Assembly (NCBI GenBank): GCA_900491605.1
Contig: UESW01005038.1
Span: 222,672 to 286,671, forward strand
Reading direction: 5' to 3'
DNA from: Calamus simplicifolius
Lineage: Eukaryota; Streptophyta; Magnoliopsida; Arecales; Arecaceae
DNA: 64,000 bases
Under the pieces are notes generated by a model that was given only the letters and a program-made list of their open reading frames with translations, ran no database searches and was not told the origin of the DNA. How positions within the stretch are numbered: the first letter of the stretch is position 1; each line of letters begins with the position of its first letter. Shown here piece by piece: positions 1 through 10,549 of the stretch. A program made the position numbers and the translations under genes.

Positions 1-1649
1 GATCTGGTAGAGTACCACATCAACCGGATAGATACTTAGGTTTCTTGGTCCAGAATGATGATCCTGTTGAACTCGATGAGAACAACGAGGATCCAATCAC
101 CTATATGGATGCTATACAAAGGACTAACTCTAATAAATGGCTTGATGCCATGAAATCGAAACTTGATTCTATGAAGGACAATAATGTATGAACATTAGTT
201 GACCCACCCGAAGGATAAACCCATAGGGGTGTAAGTGGGTTTTCAAGAGAAAAAGGCGCACGAAAATATTGAGACCTATAAAGCACGTCTGGTTTGCTAA
301 GGGGTGTCGTCAACGTTATTATTGACTATGACGAAACGTTTTCTCCTATGGCAATGCTGAAATCCATTCGGATTATGCTAGCTATAGCAGCACACTTCGA
401 TTGAGATTTGGCAGATGGATGTTAAAACCGCTTTTCTAAATAGAGATTTAGAAGAACAGGTGTATATGATACAACCTGAAGGTTTATATCTGAAGATGAG
501 TCTAAAGTGTGCAGGCACAGAAGTCCATTTATGGACTTAAGCAAGCATCTAGGAGTTGGAACTACGATTTGATAAAGTGATCAAATCTTATGGCTTTATT
601 AAAAATAAAGAAGAACCTTGCATTTATAAATGGGCTAACCATTCCGTTATTGTATTTCTTGTATTATATGTGGATGATATTCTCTGAATCGGAAATGATC
701 CCTGCATTACAAGGAATAAAGACATGGTTATCATCAAATTCTCCATGAAAGATCTAGGAGAAGCTCATACATCCTAGGGATGAAGATCTAGAGAGATAGA
801 TCTAAGAGGATGCTTGGTTTATCCCAATCTCGTACATTGATACAGTGCTAAAGAGGTTAGCATGGAGAATTCCAAGAAAGGCTATCTTTCGATAGGCCAT
901 AAAAATTTATCTTTCTAAGAAGGATTGTCCGACAACTCCTAATGAAAGAGAACGTAAGTCGAATTCCATATGCTTCGGCAGTGGGGATCGATTATGTAAC
1001 CATGACAGTACAAGACCAGATGTGGCATACTCACTAGGAGTAGTGAGTAGATACCAATCTGATCCAGGAGAAAAACACTGGCAATTATTAAGACAATCCT
1101 TAATATTTGAGAAATACTAAGGACCATGGGTTAGTCTATGGAGATTCTGATTTGAAACTTGTTGGATATCGGATTCCAGTTTTCAATCAGATCATGATGA
1201 TACAAAAGTGTATCGGGTTTTCGTGTTATCTTGAATGGTAGAGCTGTTGCTGAAAAAGTTTCAAGCAACATACAGTGGCAGATTCGGTGTGCGAGCAGAG
1301 TACATCGCTGCATCAGATGCTGCGAAAGAAGCTGTATGGCTGCGAAAGTTATCTCGAGCTTGGAGTGACACCTTCCATAGATGGACCAGTCCTGTTGTAC
1401 AGTGACAGCACGTGGTGCTATAGCTCAAGCAAAGGAACCACGAGCATATCAGTGCACCAAGCACATAAGCGTCGGTTTCATCTTATTCGAGAGATTGTAG
1501 ACTGAGGTGACATAAATCTTTAAAAGATTGATGGAAAGGAAAACCTAGGTGATCCATTTACTAAAGCACTCAGCATCAGGAGTTTGACAACTATAAGTTG
1601 AAGATGGATATTAGATACTGTAATGAGTGGCTTTAGGCTAAGTGGGGTT
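1..1649 (+). mobile_element. Ty1/copia retrotransposon, decayed 3' part of pol (RT and RNase H)
   Basis: Conceptual translation in shifting plus-strand frames gives the copia reverse transcriptase: a stretch like DYDETFSPMAMLKSIRIMLA near 320-385, then the catalytic-loop motif LYVDDIL near 664-684. RNase H follows: AEYIAASDAAKEAVWLRKL near 1296-1352, LGVTPSIDGPVLLYSDST near 1359-1412, and RRFHLIREIVD ending at 1502. The terminal GDPFTKALS segment is near 1549-1577. Many stops and frameshifts (for example just before HLIREIVD continues into a stop at 1503) show it is dead. The 5' part, with gag, protease and integrase, lies outside the window. The domain assignment follows established copia pol order and the family call is firm; the lineage is not resolved. 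Confidence 0.86.
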
Positions 1650-3590
1650 TGTTGGGAATTGTATCCTAAAGCCAATCATTTGATGATTGTGCTAATGTAA
1701 ATTGTATATAAATTGATATATTAATAAAAGTTATTTGGCAGTTTATTCATTACAAGAACATCTTCTTAATACTCCTGATTGTAATGAAGCCCTTAGGATC
1801 TTCCTTCACGATAAAGAAGGATTTATCTTTGAAGGTCCTCAAAAAAGGTTTGCGACCATTGATATACTATGACAGGGCCATAGTACTATCAATTATAGGA
1901 CGTTGTATATCATATTTGTTGGTTGTCCTCTTAACCAAGGAGTGTAGAGACACTGGTATGACATATAGGTGAAAGTGTAGGAGTACATTTCACCGAACGT
2001 GACTCATTTCGGATACTCTACTGTCAAGAGTTAATCCGAGAAGATATAGGTATAGTATCCTTTAGACCTGAAGATCACAACCAGTGGCTTACAAGCAACT
2101 CATTGTACTTAGGTGTCGGACCACCTAGATTTCTAATCCAACTACGAAGGTTACTGGTGCAGTCAAGTACTTGTGGTAGTCAGTTGTGGATCAAGATGGA
2201 ATTTGAGCTATCCCGTTAAAAGGAGAAATGCTTGTGTTCAATTTAGCAAGACCTTGGCCAAGGCACTTCATGTGAAAGTCACATGATCACTAAAATTGAA
2301 ATCACTTATGGATTTGCTATTTAGAGTTGACAGGCTTTTTAAGCCATCCTTAGCATTGTGTCAAGAGGATGAATTATACGGTAACTGTTTCTTAGGGTTC
2401 TTGGAGTTTGCTCGGCAACTCTTTGACCTATCCGGATGTCGGGTTCCATTGCTAGATGGGCACATCGATTAGTAGAGAAAGTTATTTCTATGCTACCGGC
2501 TTAGGTTCGAACCTAGAGAGTCACACGCATAGAAGTTTCCTAGGATGATCTGTTTGCTGATCAACGATTGAGAATGGTAGATGATTTAATTAATCAATTT
2601 GATTGATTGAATTATCTCAATTAGGTTAAGTACAATTAAATAAGATTCAATTTGGTTTAAGTCTATTAGAAGGACTAGCCAATTTCAAATATTGATTTAA
2701 AATTAGACTTGATTTGGATTTAAATAGATTTAGGACTAGCCAAATTGATTTGGGCTAGGACCATGATCTATATGGGTTCAGTCCAATAAATTCAGATTAG
2801 CTTAAACCAAAAACTAAACCCAACCTCTCGCATAAATCTAAGAGATTAAATTCACATATAGAATTTAATGTCTTGCATTAATCTTCTCCAAACAATTCCG
2901 TCGGAATTCTAAAGTATTAGAATAAATGCGCTTCTTTGTATTAACCAAGCGCTACGGTTCGACGACTCTTTGGTTTTTACCGAACGTCGGAATTAACCAA
3001 GCACTACGGTTCGGCGTCTCTTTGATTTTTGCCAAGCGGCGGAATTCTAAATGTTAGAATTTAATGGGCTGGCTAAAAAGAGACTATAAATAGAGGACAT
3101 CCCTCACCAGATTACATAGAAGAAGAAAAAAATAACACACGATATGTCGTGAATTGATTTTCTAAAGAATTAGAATAGAAAATCCTGGTGATTCGGTGCC
3201 AACTGAAGTGTGGAGGATCCTAGAAGAAGAATTCAAGTGGGAGGATTCAAGATCAGCAAAGTCATTTCCGCAAGCTAGCACTCCTGGGAATCCGATCATT
3301 CGGGGCTTCGCATGGACGATACTAAGGCCAGACGATTGAACGGCTGCAGAGCATAAAGGATTTACCAATTGCCTTCAAGGTAAGTGATATGATCCCTAGA
3401 TCTTAAGGCATGCTTCAAGATAAGAAGTATGACTTCTTACCTTGAAGATCAAGACATGATCTTGATAGTTTTATTTATATGCATATTTTGGATCAATCGA
3501 TCCTATATATAAGGCAAAGATATGATCTTGATGCATGTTAGATAGATTAGTATGTAATCTTTAAATTTCCGCATTGATAATTGTTATCAA
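1650..3590 (+). repeat. Copia 3' LTR (right end approximate)
   Basis: The LTR starts with TGTTGGGAATTGTATCC right after a purine-rich tract (taagtgggg, 1639-1646) that fits a polypurine tract. This is the position expected for a 3' LTR downstream of RNase H. It contains a TATA box and AT-rich U3-like sequence. No second LTR lies in the window, so the right end cannot be fixed by alignment. I place it near 3590, after a stretch with short GATC-containing repeats, but it could end anywhere between about 3370 and 3600. Confidence 0.6.
3085..3092 (+). promoter_or_regulatory. Candidate TATA box of the copia LTR
   Basis: TATAAATA sits inside the LTR in a local context (actataaatagaggac) matching a canonical plant TATA element. 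Transcription would start roughly 30 bp downstream, marking the U3/R border. This is inference from sequence only. Confidence 0.45.
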
Positions 3591-4057
3591 TTTTTTAAAA
3601 CATGCATGTCTCAGAGATTGTTTCTCCCTTCATTACCCTGCTTATTTTTTAGTTTATCTAGTTCTCAATAATTTTAAGTTCTTTAGGTAGTTCAAGCAGG
3701 TGCTAGAATTAGTTGATATATTAATGGTCTAGATTTAATTGATGCTATCTAATACCAAAGTAATCATGACCTATACATGAAAGGGTGAGGCAATTCTTGC
3801 TGACTAGGTTCTATACATATTAGTTTATTTTCATGCCATATTAAGAATTGACTCTCTATTATTGCCGACTTATCTTGTATATCGTTATGCCTTGCAGCAA
3901 ACATGTCTGTTTGTTGTAGTTTGTCTTAAGCTGGGTAGGGAAAAATAACTATGCTAACTGGAGAAACATCATGCAATTGTTAATTTTCTCGGTGTGATCA
4001 TAGATTTTCTTATTATATATTTTATTTTTTATATTTTGAATACAGTTGTTATATATC
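3591..4057. other. Non-coding stretch between the copia LTR and hAT gene
   Basis: AT-rich sequence with no recognisable coding potential. A T-rich run ending in acag just before 4046 resembles a 3' splice site, so this may be the 5' non-coding part or first intron of the hAT transposon. No terminal inverted repeat of that transposon could be identified. Confidence 0.4.
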
Positions 4058-6257
4058 ATGTCTTCTAGTGGAACTATTGAAGATGCAAATAGCAAATCAG
4101 TTGAGCCTACAAATCAAACAGAGAGGAAAAGATAAAAGAAAAAGCTAACATCTAAAATTTGGGATGATTTTACAAAGTATGAATTAGAAAAGGAAGTTGA
4201 TGGAAAAATTTTTAAAACAGAAGAAGCAAGATGTAATCACTGCAAAAGAATATTTAATGGAGCTAGTAGGTTGGAAACAACACATTTGAAAAATCATCTT
4301 GATAAGTGCCATTCATTTTTGAAGAATACTAATGTCAAAGGCCAACTAATGTTACAAACATCATTGCAAAAAGAGGATGGCACTTGTTCTTTGAGTACCT
4401 ATACATATAATGGAGATGTTAATCGTAAGAAGCTTATACGGATGTTTGTTATGCATGAATACCCATCTGCTATGGTTGAACATGAAGGATTTATTGATTT
4501 TATTAAGTCTTAAGATCATCTTTTGAATTAAAGAGTCGCATAACACTTAAAAAAGGGATTATGGAAACATATTTAGAGGAAAAAAAAAAGTTTATGATAT
4601 GTTTGGTCTACTTTCATGTCGGATAAGTGCAACTATGGATTTGTGGACTTCTAGACAAAACAAGTCTTATTTATGTGTGACAGCACATTTCATTGATGAT
4701 GATTGGAATTTAAAAAGAAATAATTAATTTTATGCATATAGGAGGAAGACATACTGGAGTCAATTTGTATAATACATTTATTAAAAATATGATTGATTGG
4801 AACATTGATCGTAAGTTATTTGTATTAACATTGGATAATCATCGTGCCAATGATGTGTGTGTCAGAGAATCGTGGATAGGCTTCAAGGAGCACTTGTATG
4901 TAATGGCCAGTTCTTTCATGTGAGATGTGCTGCACATATATTAATTTAGTTGTGCAGGATGGACTAAAAAAAATTAATATGGCAATTGAAATATCAGAGA
5001 AATGGTGAAGATTGTTCGAAGCTCTCCACTATAGTTAGAGGAGTTTGAAAAAAGGGCTAAAGAATGTAATTTAGATACACGTAGAGGTTTGTCAATTGAT
5101 GTCCCAACATGGTGGAACTCTACGTACATGATGCTAAGGAATGCTTGTATTATAAAGAGGCTTTTAAAAGATTGCAGTGTCTTAATCCATACAAATATAT
5201 GTGCCCAACAAATGATAATTGGATAGAGGTAAAAACATTTTGTCAAGCTTTGAAAAACTTTTATAACATCATCGAGCTCCTTTCAGGCACATTATATCCA
5301 ACTGCAAATCTCTTTTTTCAAGAATTTTATGAAATTCAATTGCAAATTATTGAATGGTGCACAAATCCTAAGGATTAACTTTTTCTCTTTATGGCATTAT
5401 CAATGAAGGAGAAGTTTGACAAATATTGGCAACAATCTAATCTCATGCAAGCAGTGGGTTCATTCTTAGATCCTTGTTACAAAATGAAGATGGTAGAATT
5501 TTATTACTCATAGATTTACTCTTTAAATGGAGAAAAAGAGGTCAGTGATGTTCAAAATGTTATTCGAAACCTTTATAGTGAGTATGAAAAAAAATTTCCT
5601 TCATTTTCTATTCCAATTGCTCATGATATCGGTTCATCGAGAGATAGCAGATATATTTCTGATGAGTTTGATGAGATGGAAGGAAGAAAAAAAGTTTGCA
5701 CAATTTATAAAGAAGAATGCACAACAACAACAAATTAGAACATATTGGATATATATGAAGGAATCTATTTGGCTATGGGTTGAAGGTGATGCTTTTGATA
5801 TTTTAGGATGGTGGAAATCTAATGATCCAAAGTATCCTATCTTATCTCGGATTGCAAGAGATATTTTGGAAATTTCAGTATCTATTGTAACTTCAGAATC
5901 ACCATTTAGTACAAGTGGACGAGTGATAGATGTATTTCGGAGTTCATTAGATCCTAATATTGTTGAAGCTGTGATTTGTCTTCAAGATTGGCTGAGATAT
6001 GAGAAAAAAGGTAACTTATTGCATTTTATACAATATTTTTATTGGATTTAACTTATTTATAATATTTTACTATTTTTTAATATTTCGTTTCAGGTCATAT
6101 TCCTTCCATTGTTCATGATCTCAATTCTCCTGCTATGTTGGATAAGGTAAATGCAAATGATGTGTAGTTTTTTAAAAATAAGTTATTATTTTTATTTATA
6201 TATATTGAACTTTTGTACTAATAATATTCTTAACATGTTTTATTTCAGGATGATTAG
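4058..6257 (+). pseudogene. hAT superfamily transposase, inactivated (BED finger to hAT dimerisation domain)
   Basis: The reading starts at ATG 4058 but meets a stop about 25 codons in. A BED-type zinc finger follows at about 4160-4315: IWDDFTKYE, then ARCNHCKRIF and LETTHLKNHLDKC, giving the C-x2-C...H-x-C/H ligands. Central RNase H-like pieces appear in several frames, including ATMDLWTSRQNKSYLCVTAH near 4630, LTLDNH near 4828 and VPTWWNSTYMML near 5102. The C-terminal dimerisation domain is intact at 5785-6000: FDILGWWKSN, then ARDILEISVSIVTSESPFST and LDPNIVEAVICLQDWLR. The last two introns are still recognisable (6011-6093 and 6147-6248, both GT-AG), joining KKG to HIPSIVHDLNSP and then to a stop at 6255-6257. 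This is the RICESLEEPER/DAYSLEEPER-like plant hAT type. Multiple stops mean no functional product. Terminal inverted repeats were not found. Confidence 0.86.
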
Positions 6258-6652
6258 AGCATTAAAGATTGTCATATGATGTTATTCAATGATTTGTGAA
6301 CTTTTTACTTAATAGTTTATGAAATACTTCTTATGACATTTGAGTTTATGAGATGCATTTAAGATTTATCGTCAACAAATCCTATTAAATATTTTCATGT
6401 TATGACTTAATGCTTTCAGCTATATAATATGAATCATACGATGCAAATACTATATGGCATATGCAGGTTGCTAATGTTGCCATGTATCGAGGGCAATCGA
6501 TACCGACCTTAACCTGCCAATTTTGCCTTGTTTATTTCATTCCAAAAATTTTGTGCTTGTGTGGGCTGTGATAATATTTTGAGCCTATTCAATTTAATTT
6601 GGCAATGATGATAGGGACTTCCAATTTGTTTTGATGCTCAATGTGGGGCTGT

Positions 6653-6890
6653 GAAATCATGACTTGGAGGGCATTTCTAAATGCAACCGTTGTGATTTGT
6701 GAAGCATATTTTGACACTGAAATCATGACTTGGAGGGCATTTCTAAATGCAACCGTTGTGATTTGTGAAGAGGGCATTTCTAAATGCAACCGTTGTGATT
6801 TGTGAAGCATATGTTTGACACTAAAATCATGACTTGGAGGGCATTTCTAAATGCAACCGTTGTGATTTGTGAAGCATATGTTTGACACTC
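6653..6890. repeat. Tandem repeat, 66-bp unit, about 3.5 copies
   Basis: The unit beginning gaaatcatgacttggagggc recurs at 6653, 6719 and (as aaaatcat) 6823, with a shortened copy from 6771 that lacks the first part. Units end in gtgaagcatat(g)tttgacact. Copies are nearly identical, so the expansion is recent relative to the surrounding fossil sequence. Minus-strand open frames across it are products of the repetition. Confidence 0.9.
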
Positions 6891-7232
6891 TATATGAGCC
6901 AAGGGCCATGATGTTAGGCAGATTCATAGCATTTCCTGACTCGGATGCATGCAAATTGTAATCATCAGAAAATAACAGCTGATAATGTCTTTCTGAGCCA
7001 ACTCAAACTATGTCCCTATATCTAATAAGTTACTAGCGTCCTGAAGGATATTTATTCATTTCCTTAATCAGGTCTCTGATATATTTTCAAGAATCATACG
7101 TCTCTGATCAGGTCTGTGATATATTTCAAAAATCATACTTCGTGGATGCTTGGCAAATTACTTATTTTAAGCCTAGCCTCTTGATATGATCATTTATATA
7201 TTATAAAACTTGACCTTTGTCCTATGTTTTGT
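6891..7232. other. No gene seen
   Basis: AT-rich spacer with a short duplicated phrase (ctctgatcaggtctgtgatatattt, in two slightly different versions near 7066-7130). Nothing else could be supported. Confidence 0.5.
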
Positions 7233-8114
7233 TAGGGATGGCAACGGCCTGGGCGGTCCATACCGGTCCTCATCCCCGTTAAGAAAAACATCCCCGTTCC
7301 CCACCCCGTTAAGCCGTTATAGTTAACGGGGCAGGGACAAAAATACCCAACCGGGTAAACAGGTACCCACTGGGCATCCGTTTTTCATTTATATAAAAAA
7401 ATAAAATTATTTTATTAAATTTATAATTTATTAAAAATAAAAAAATAATTTTTTTAGGATAAGATGGAGACTAATCGAGAATAACCAAATAATAATATTG
7501 ATATATATATAAGAGATTCTTTTGGAAAAAGAGAAGAAAAGTGAGATTCTTCTATGATAAGAAAGAAGACAACAAAAAGTGAGAGAAAATAACTAACAAG
7601 AAGGAAAATCAGAAAAATGAAGATTTCCAATGCAACAACCGTAAAAAAAATACATTTAAATGAGATTTTTCTTTAAAAATAAAGAAAAAAGATGAGCGTG
7701 TAGCAGAGAAAGAAAAAGGTGTTGGAGGGCATCGATGGGGCAGCGATTGACGAAGATAGACGATGGACTGATAGAGCTAGGTTCTCGTCTGATTTTGGTT
7801 TAGAACTTTAAATCGGCTACGTGAAAGAAGGAAGAGCAAGAGTCAAGATTATATATATTTTTTATTTATTTTAATTTTTAATATATTAATATATATATAT
7901 ATATATATTTAAATTTTAAATATATATTAAAGTTAACGGAGATGGGGATGGGTAAACGGAGATGGGGCAAAGAATACCGTCCCTGGGCCGTTTACCGTTT
8001 AGCCATTAACGAAAAATCTTTGTTACCCGTTAAGCCATTTTGACCGGGGATTCCCCAACCCGTTAAGAAGTACCAGCCAAGTAAACGGCTAAACGGAAAA
8101 AATTGTCATCCCTA
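7233..8114. mobile_element. Non-autonomous hAT-like element with TAGGGATGNCAA termini
   Basis: The left end reads TAGGGATGGCAACGG; the right end is the inverted TTGTCATCCCTA. Subterminal regions are rich in repeated CCCGTTAA / TTAACGGG and AAACGG(C) motifs in both orientations, as in hAT elements with multiple transposase-binding motifs. The interior is AT-rich with no coding capacity. Flanking 8-mers (7225-7232 and 8115-8122) agree only partly, so a target-site duplication is not proven. The whole is about 880 bp. Confidence 0.72.
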
Positions 8115-8587
8115 GTTTTTTTTCCTTTGTGTTCTTCAGGTTGGTAATTGTTTGGGCACTTGATCAAAACATTCAAGGCTTCTTTCCTGCCATTCTTTGG
8201 TGAACTTGCTATGTACATAACACCAATGTTGGTAAGTCCTAAGAAACATGCTACTTGTATTTCTTAATAGTACTCAAGAAAATATGCTTGATATTTGCTT
8301 TTCCTATTGTATTTATGTATTTTTTTTATTAGTGAACTGCAAATTCTTATATATGTCTATATTTCCATGAAAATTCTTGTCTCAATGCTTAATGATTTCT
8401 ATCTCAAATATTTTAGGTCATGTTACACTGTTGCTTAGTTGGATTTGTTGTGGATTTCAACTTCTTTCAAGTTTCTCAAGAGAACATTTATGTAGCCATA
8501 TTCTTATTGCCTATGTTTTATTCTTGTGGTAGTGGCTTCTTTAGTATTCCTCTATTTATTAACTCTTTCACAGATCATAGAAATTTC
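8115..8587. other. No gene seen
   Basis: AT-rich sequence with a short open frame (66 aa from 8420) that has no recognisable motif. I see no supported feature here. Confidence 0.4.
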
Positions 8588-8943
8588 TATCTTCATATCC
8601 GTATCCGTATCCGTATATAACAAATATGGATATGCTTGATATCCGATTCGTATCCGTATCTGTATATAATAAATATGGATATGCTGGATATCCGATTCGT
8701 ATCTGTATCCGTATATAATAAATATGGATATGCTGGATATTCGATTCGTATCTGTATCCGTATATAATAAATATGGATATACTTGATATCCGATTCGTAT
8801 CCGTATCCATTTAGAATAAATATGGATATGAATTTTAATATCCGTTTAGTATTCGTATTCGTATTTGTATCCATTAAAAATTATGGATACAAATACAGAT
8901 GTACTACTATTCGATCCGTATCCAATCCATTTTCAGCCCTATA
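8588..8943. repeat. 49-bp minisatellite inside a TATCC-rich hAT-like element end
   Basis: The phrase atccgattcg (or attcgattcg) recurs at 8641, 8690, 8739 and 8788, a constant spacing of exactly 49 bp. Each unit carries the complementary motifs TATCCGTATCC and ATATGGATAT, so each can fold back on itself. The array ends in atccaatccattttcagccc, whose reverse complement begins GGGCTGAAAATGGATTGGAT. That resembles the terminus of plant GGATAT-rich hAT MITEs (recollection, not checked). Since 49 is one more than a multiple of three, an open frame needs every frame of the unit to be stop-free, which explains the overlapping Tyr/Ile/Arg-rich ORFs. Confidence 0.85.
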
Positions 8944-9128
8944 TGACAGTCTACTAGCCACATTGGCATGACAAGTCATCTTGACCCACGTCACTTGCCC
9001 CTATGTTCAAAGGTTAAGCTTTGCTTTGTTCTCTAAGTTACAAAAGCAGCTTAGTATTGGCAGACAATTGATTCTTGGTCCTTTTAGCCACTAAAATTCT
9101 TTTTGTGCCATACTAAATGAGGTTGAGC
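8944..9128. other. Short spacer, no feature
   Basis: No coding sequence or repeat recognised. Confidence 0.4.
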
Positions 9129-9536
9129 TCAATATCTTTGAGTCCTTTTTCAAACCGGTGTCGTTTGACACCGGTTTTACGTGAATAGAGTGGGAAGAAA
9201 ATTTTTTACGAGAGTAATGTTAAAGAATAAAGCATCACTTTAAGTGGCGCTTTTTTTCTTTCACTATATCTGAAAAAAAATGCCAAGTATCATTTCAAGT
9301 GGCACTTCTACAAAGCCATTACTTTTCTTCCACGCAAAGTTTCGTTTGATGAGGAAAAATAGTGCTTAACTTGAAATGGTGCTTTTAAAAAGTACCATTT
9401 CAAGTGATATTTTTTCTTTATCACGGTGAAAAAAAAAAAAAGTGCCACTTGAAGTGATCCTTTTTCCTTTAACATCATCCTCGTAAAAAGTTTTCTTCCT
9501 ACCCCACTCACGTAAACCGGTGTCCAATATCTTTAG
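9129..9536. mobile_element. Foldback MITE with long inverted repeats and 9-bp flanking direct repeat
   Basis: Left arm from 9167 (gacaccggttttacgtgaat...) and the right arm ending at 9523 are inverted copies over about 80 bp: both arms include CACCGGTTT(T)ACGTGA, a GGGAAGAAAA-like and a TTTTTACGAG-like segment. The interior contains several copies of a CACTTGAAATGGTGC-like motif in alternating orientation. AATATCTTT occurs on both sides (9131-9139 and 9526-9534), as a 9-bp target-site duplication would. A 9-bp duplication with long TIRs suggests a Mutator-like (MULE) MITE. The left end has an extra 11-bp perfect hairpin (9152-9177). Confidence 0.7.
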
Positions 9537-10549
9537 CCAATCTTGGTATTCTATTGTCATACCTCTGAACCAGTACATGGCTCAAACAAATACAATATGG
9601 CCATATACTCCCAAGGTGGAACACTAAAAGTATGCAAGGCCTACCATACTTTCATTGTGCCACTGTGATACTTAGACATAATAGCACCGATATAAGAAGA
9701 TTTACATCAAATATAAAATCCTACTATACTACAAAGTCCTCTATACAATATAACATTAAAACTGTACTAAAACGCTCACCCATGAATATTCATAGCCAAA
9801 GGTTCCCCATCAACAAAGTAACAAAGCAAATAGAAGTATTATAAATGGAGATGCTATTACCCTATCTCTCTCTGCGACACGCGCACCGCCCCCTCCCCCC
9901 CCCCGCCCCCCCGCCCTCCAACAAATAAATCCGCTCCTCAAATCTTGTTCCGCAACATAATCCTTATCCTCTAAAAAAAACTATAGATAGATGAGCATAT
10001 AGCCCTATAGGAATTCTTACATTAAATATATGGATATGTATGCAACACATGAACTTAAAAATAAATGTTATAGAGAAATGAGGTTATATAAAAGCATTAA
10101 ATCATGCTATATCACATGCTATAAATCCATACAAAGTCAAATAACAAAATAAATTGTAATCTTATATTATCTTATCTTATTTTACCTTAGTGCAATATTG
10201 GACTATGTTCCTGAATGCCAACCATCTCTAAGTCATGACCGTCCAATTAGCATATACGGCCCTATCTGTGACAACAAACAAGTTATGAAAACCATATGCG
10301 TGATGCCTTGGCATCCTAATCTCAATTAGAATAATAACCTCTATTATAAAGGCTAAGTTAAATGATGTTTCCCCAATAGGTACCTAACTCGTAGTTTGGT
10401 AAGCCCATAGTGTGTCTGAAGTCCTTTAACTTGGTTAGGCCTCATCTTCAAGGCTTGAAGGATGGCATGGTTCATTACCTTGACCTAAACCTTGGTCTAG
10501 AGACATGCTGCTGAGGTGAACTAATGGTATGTTAAACTCCTAGTAGAAC
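9537..10549. other. Intergenic; contains a C-rich tract
   Basis: AT-rich sequence without a supported gene. At about 9885-9917 there is a tract of C runs interrupted by T and G, G-rich on the minus strand. The segment from about 10200 may already belong to the 3' side of the gypsy remnant that follows. Confidence 0.4.

Noticed and set aside
6653..6890. Possible CRISPR-like array
   Set aside because: Units are directly adjacent without unique spacers, and the context is a plant nuclear genome.
8568..8874. Minus-strand ORFs of 80 and 93 aa rich in Tyr, Ile and Arg
   Set aside because: They are overlapping frames through the 49-bp repeat with no independent coding evidence.
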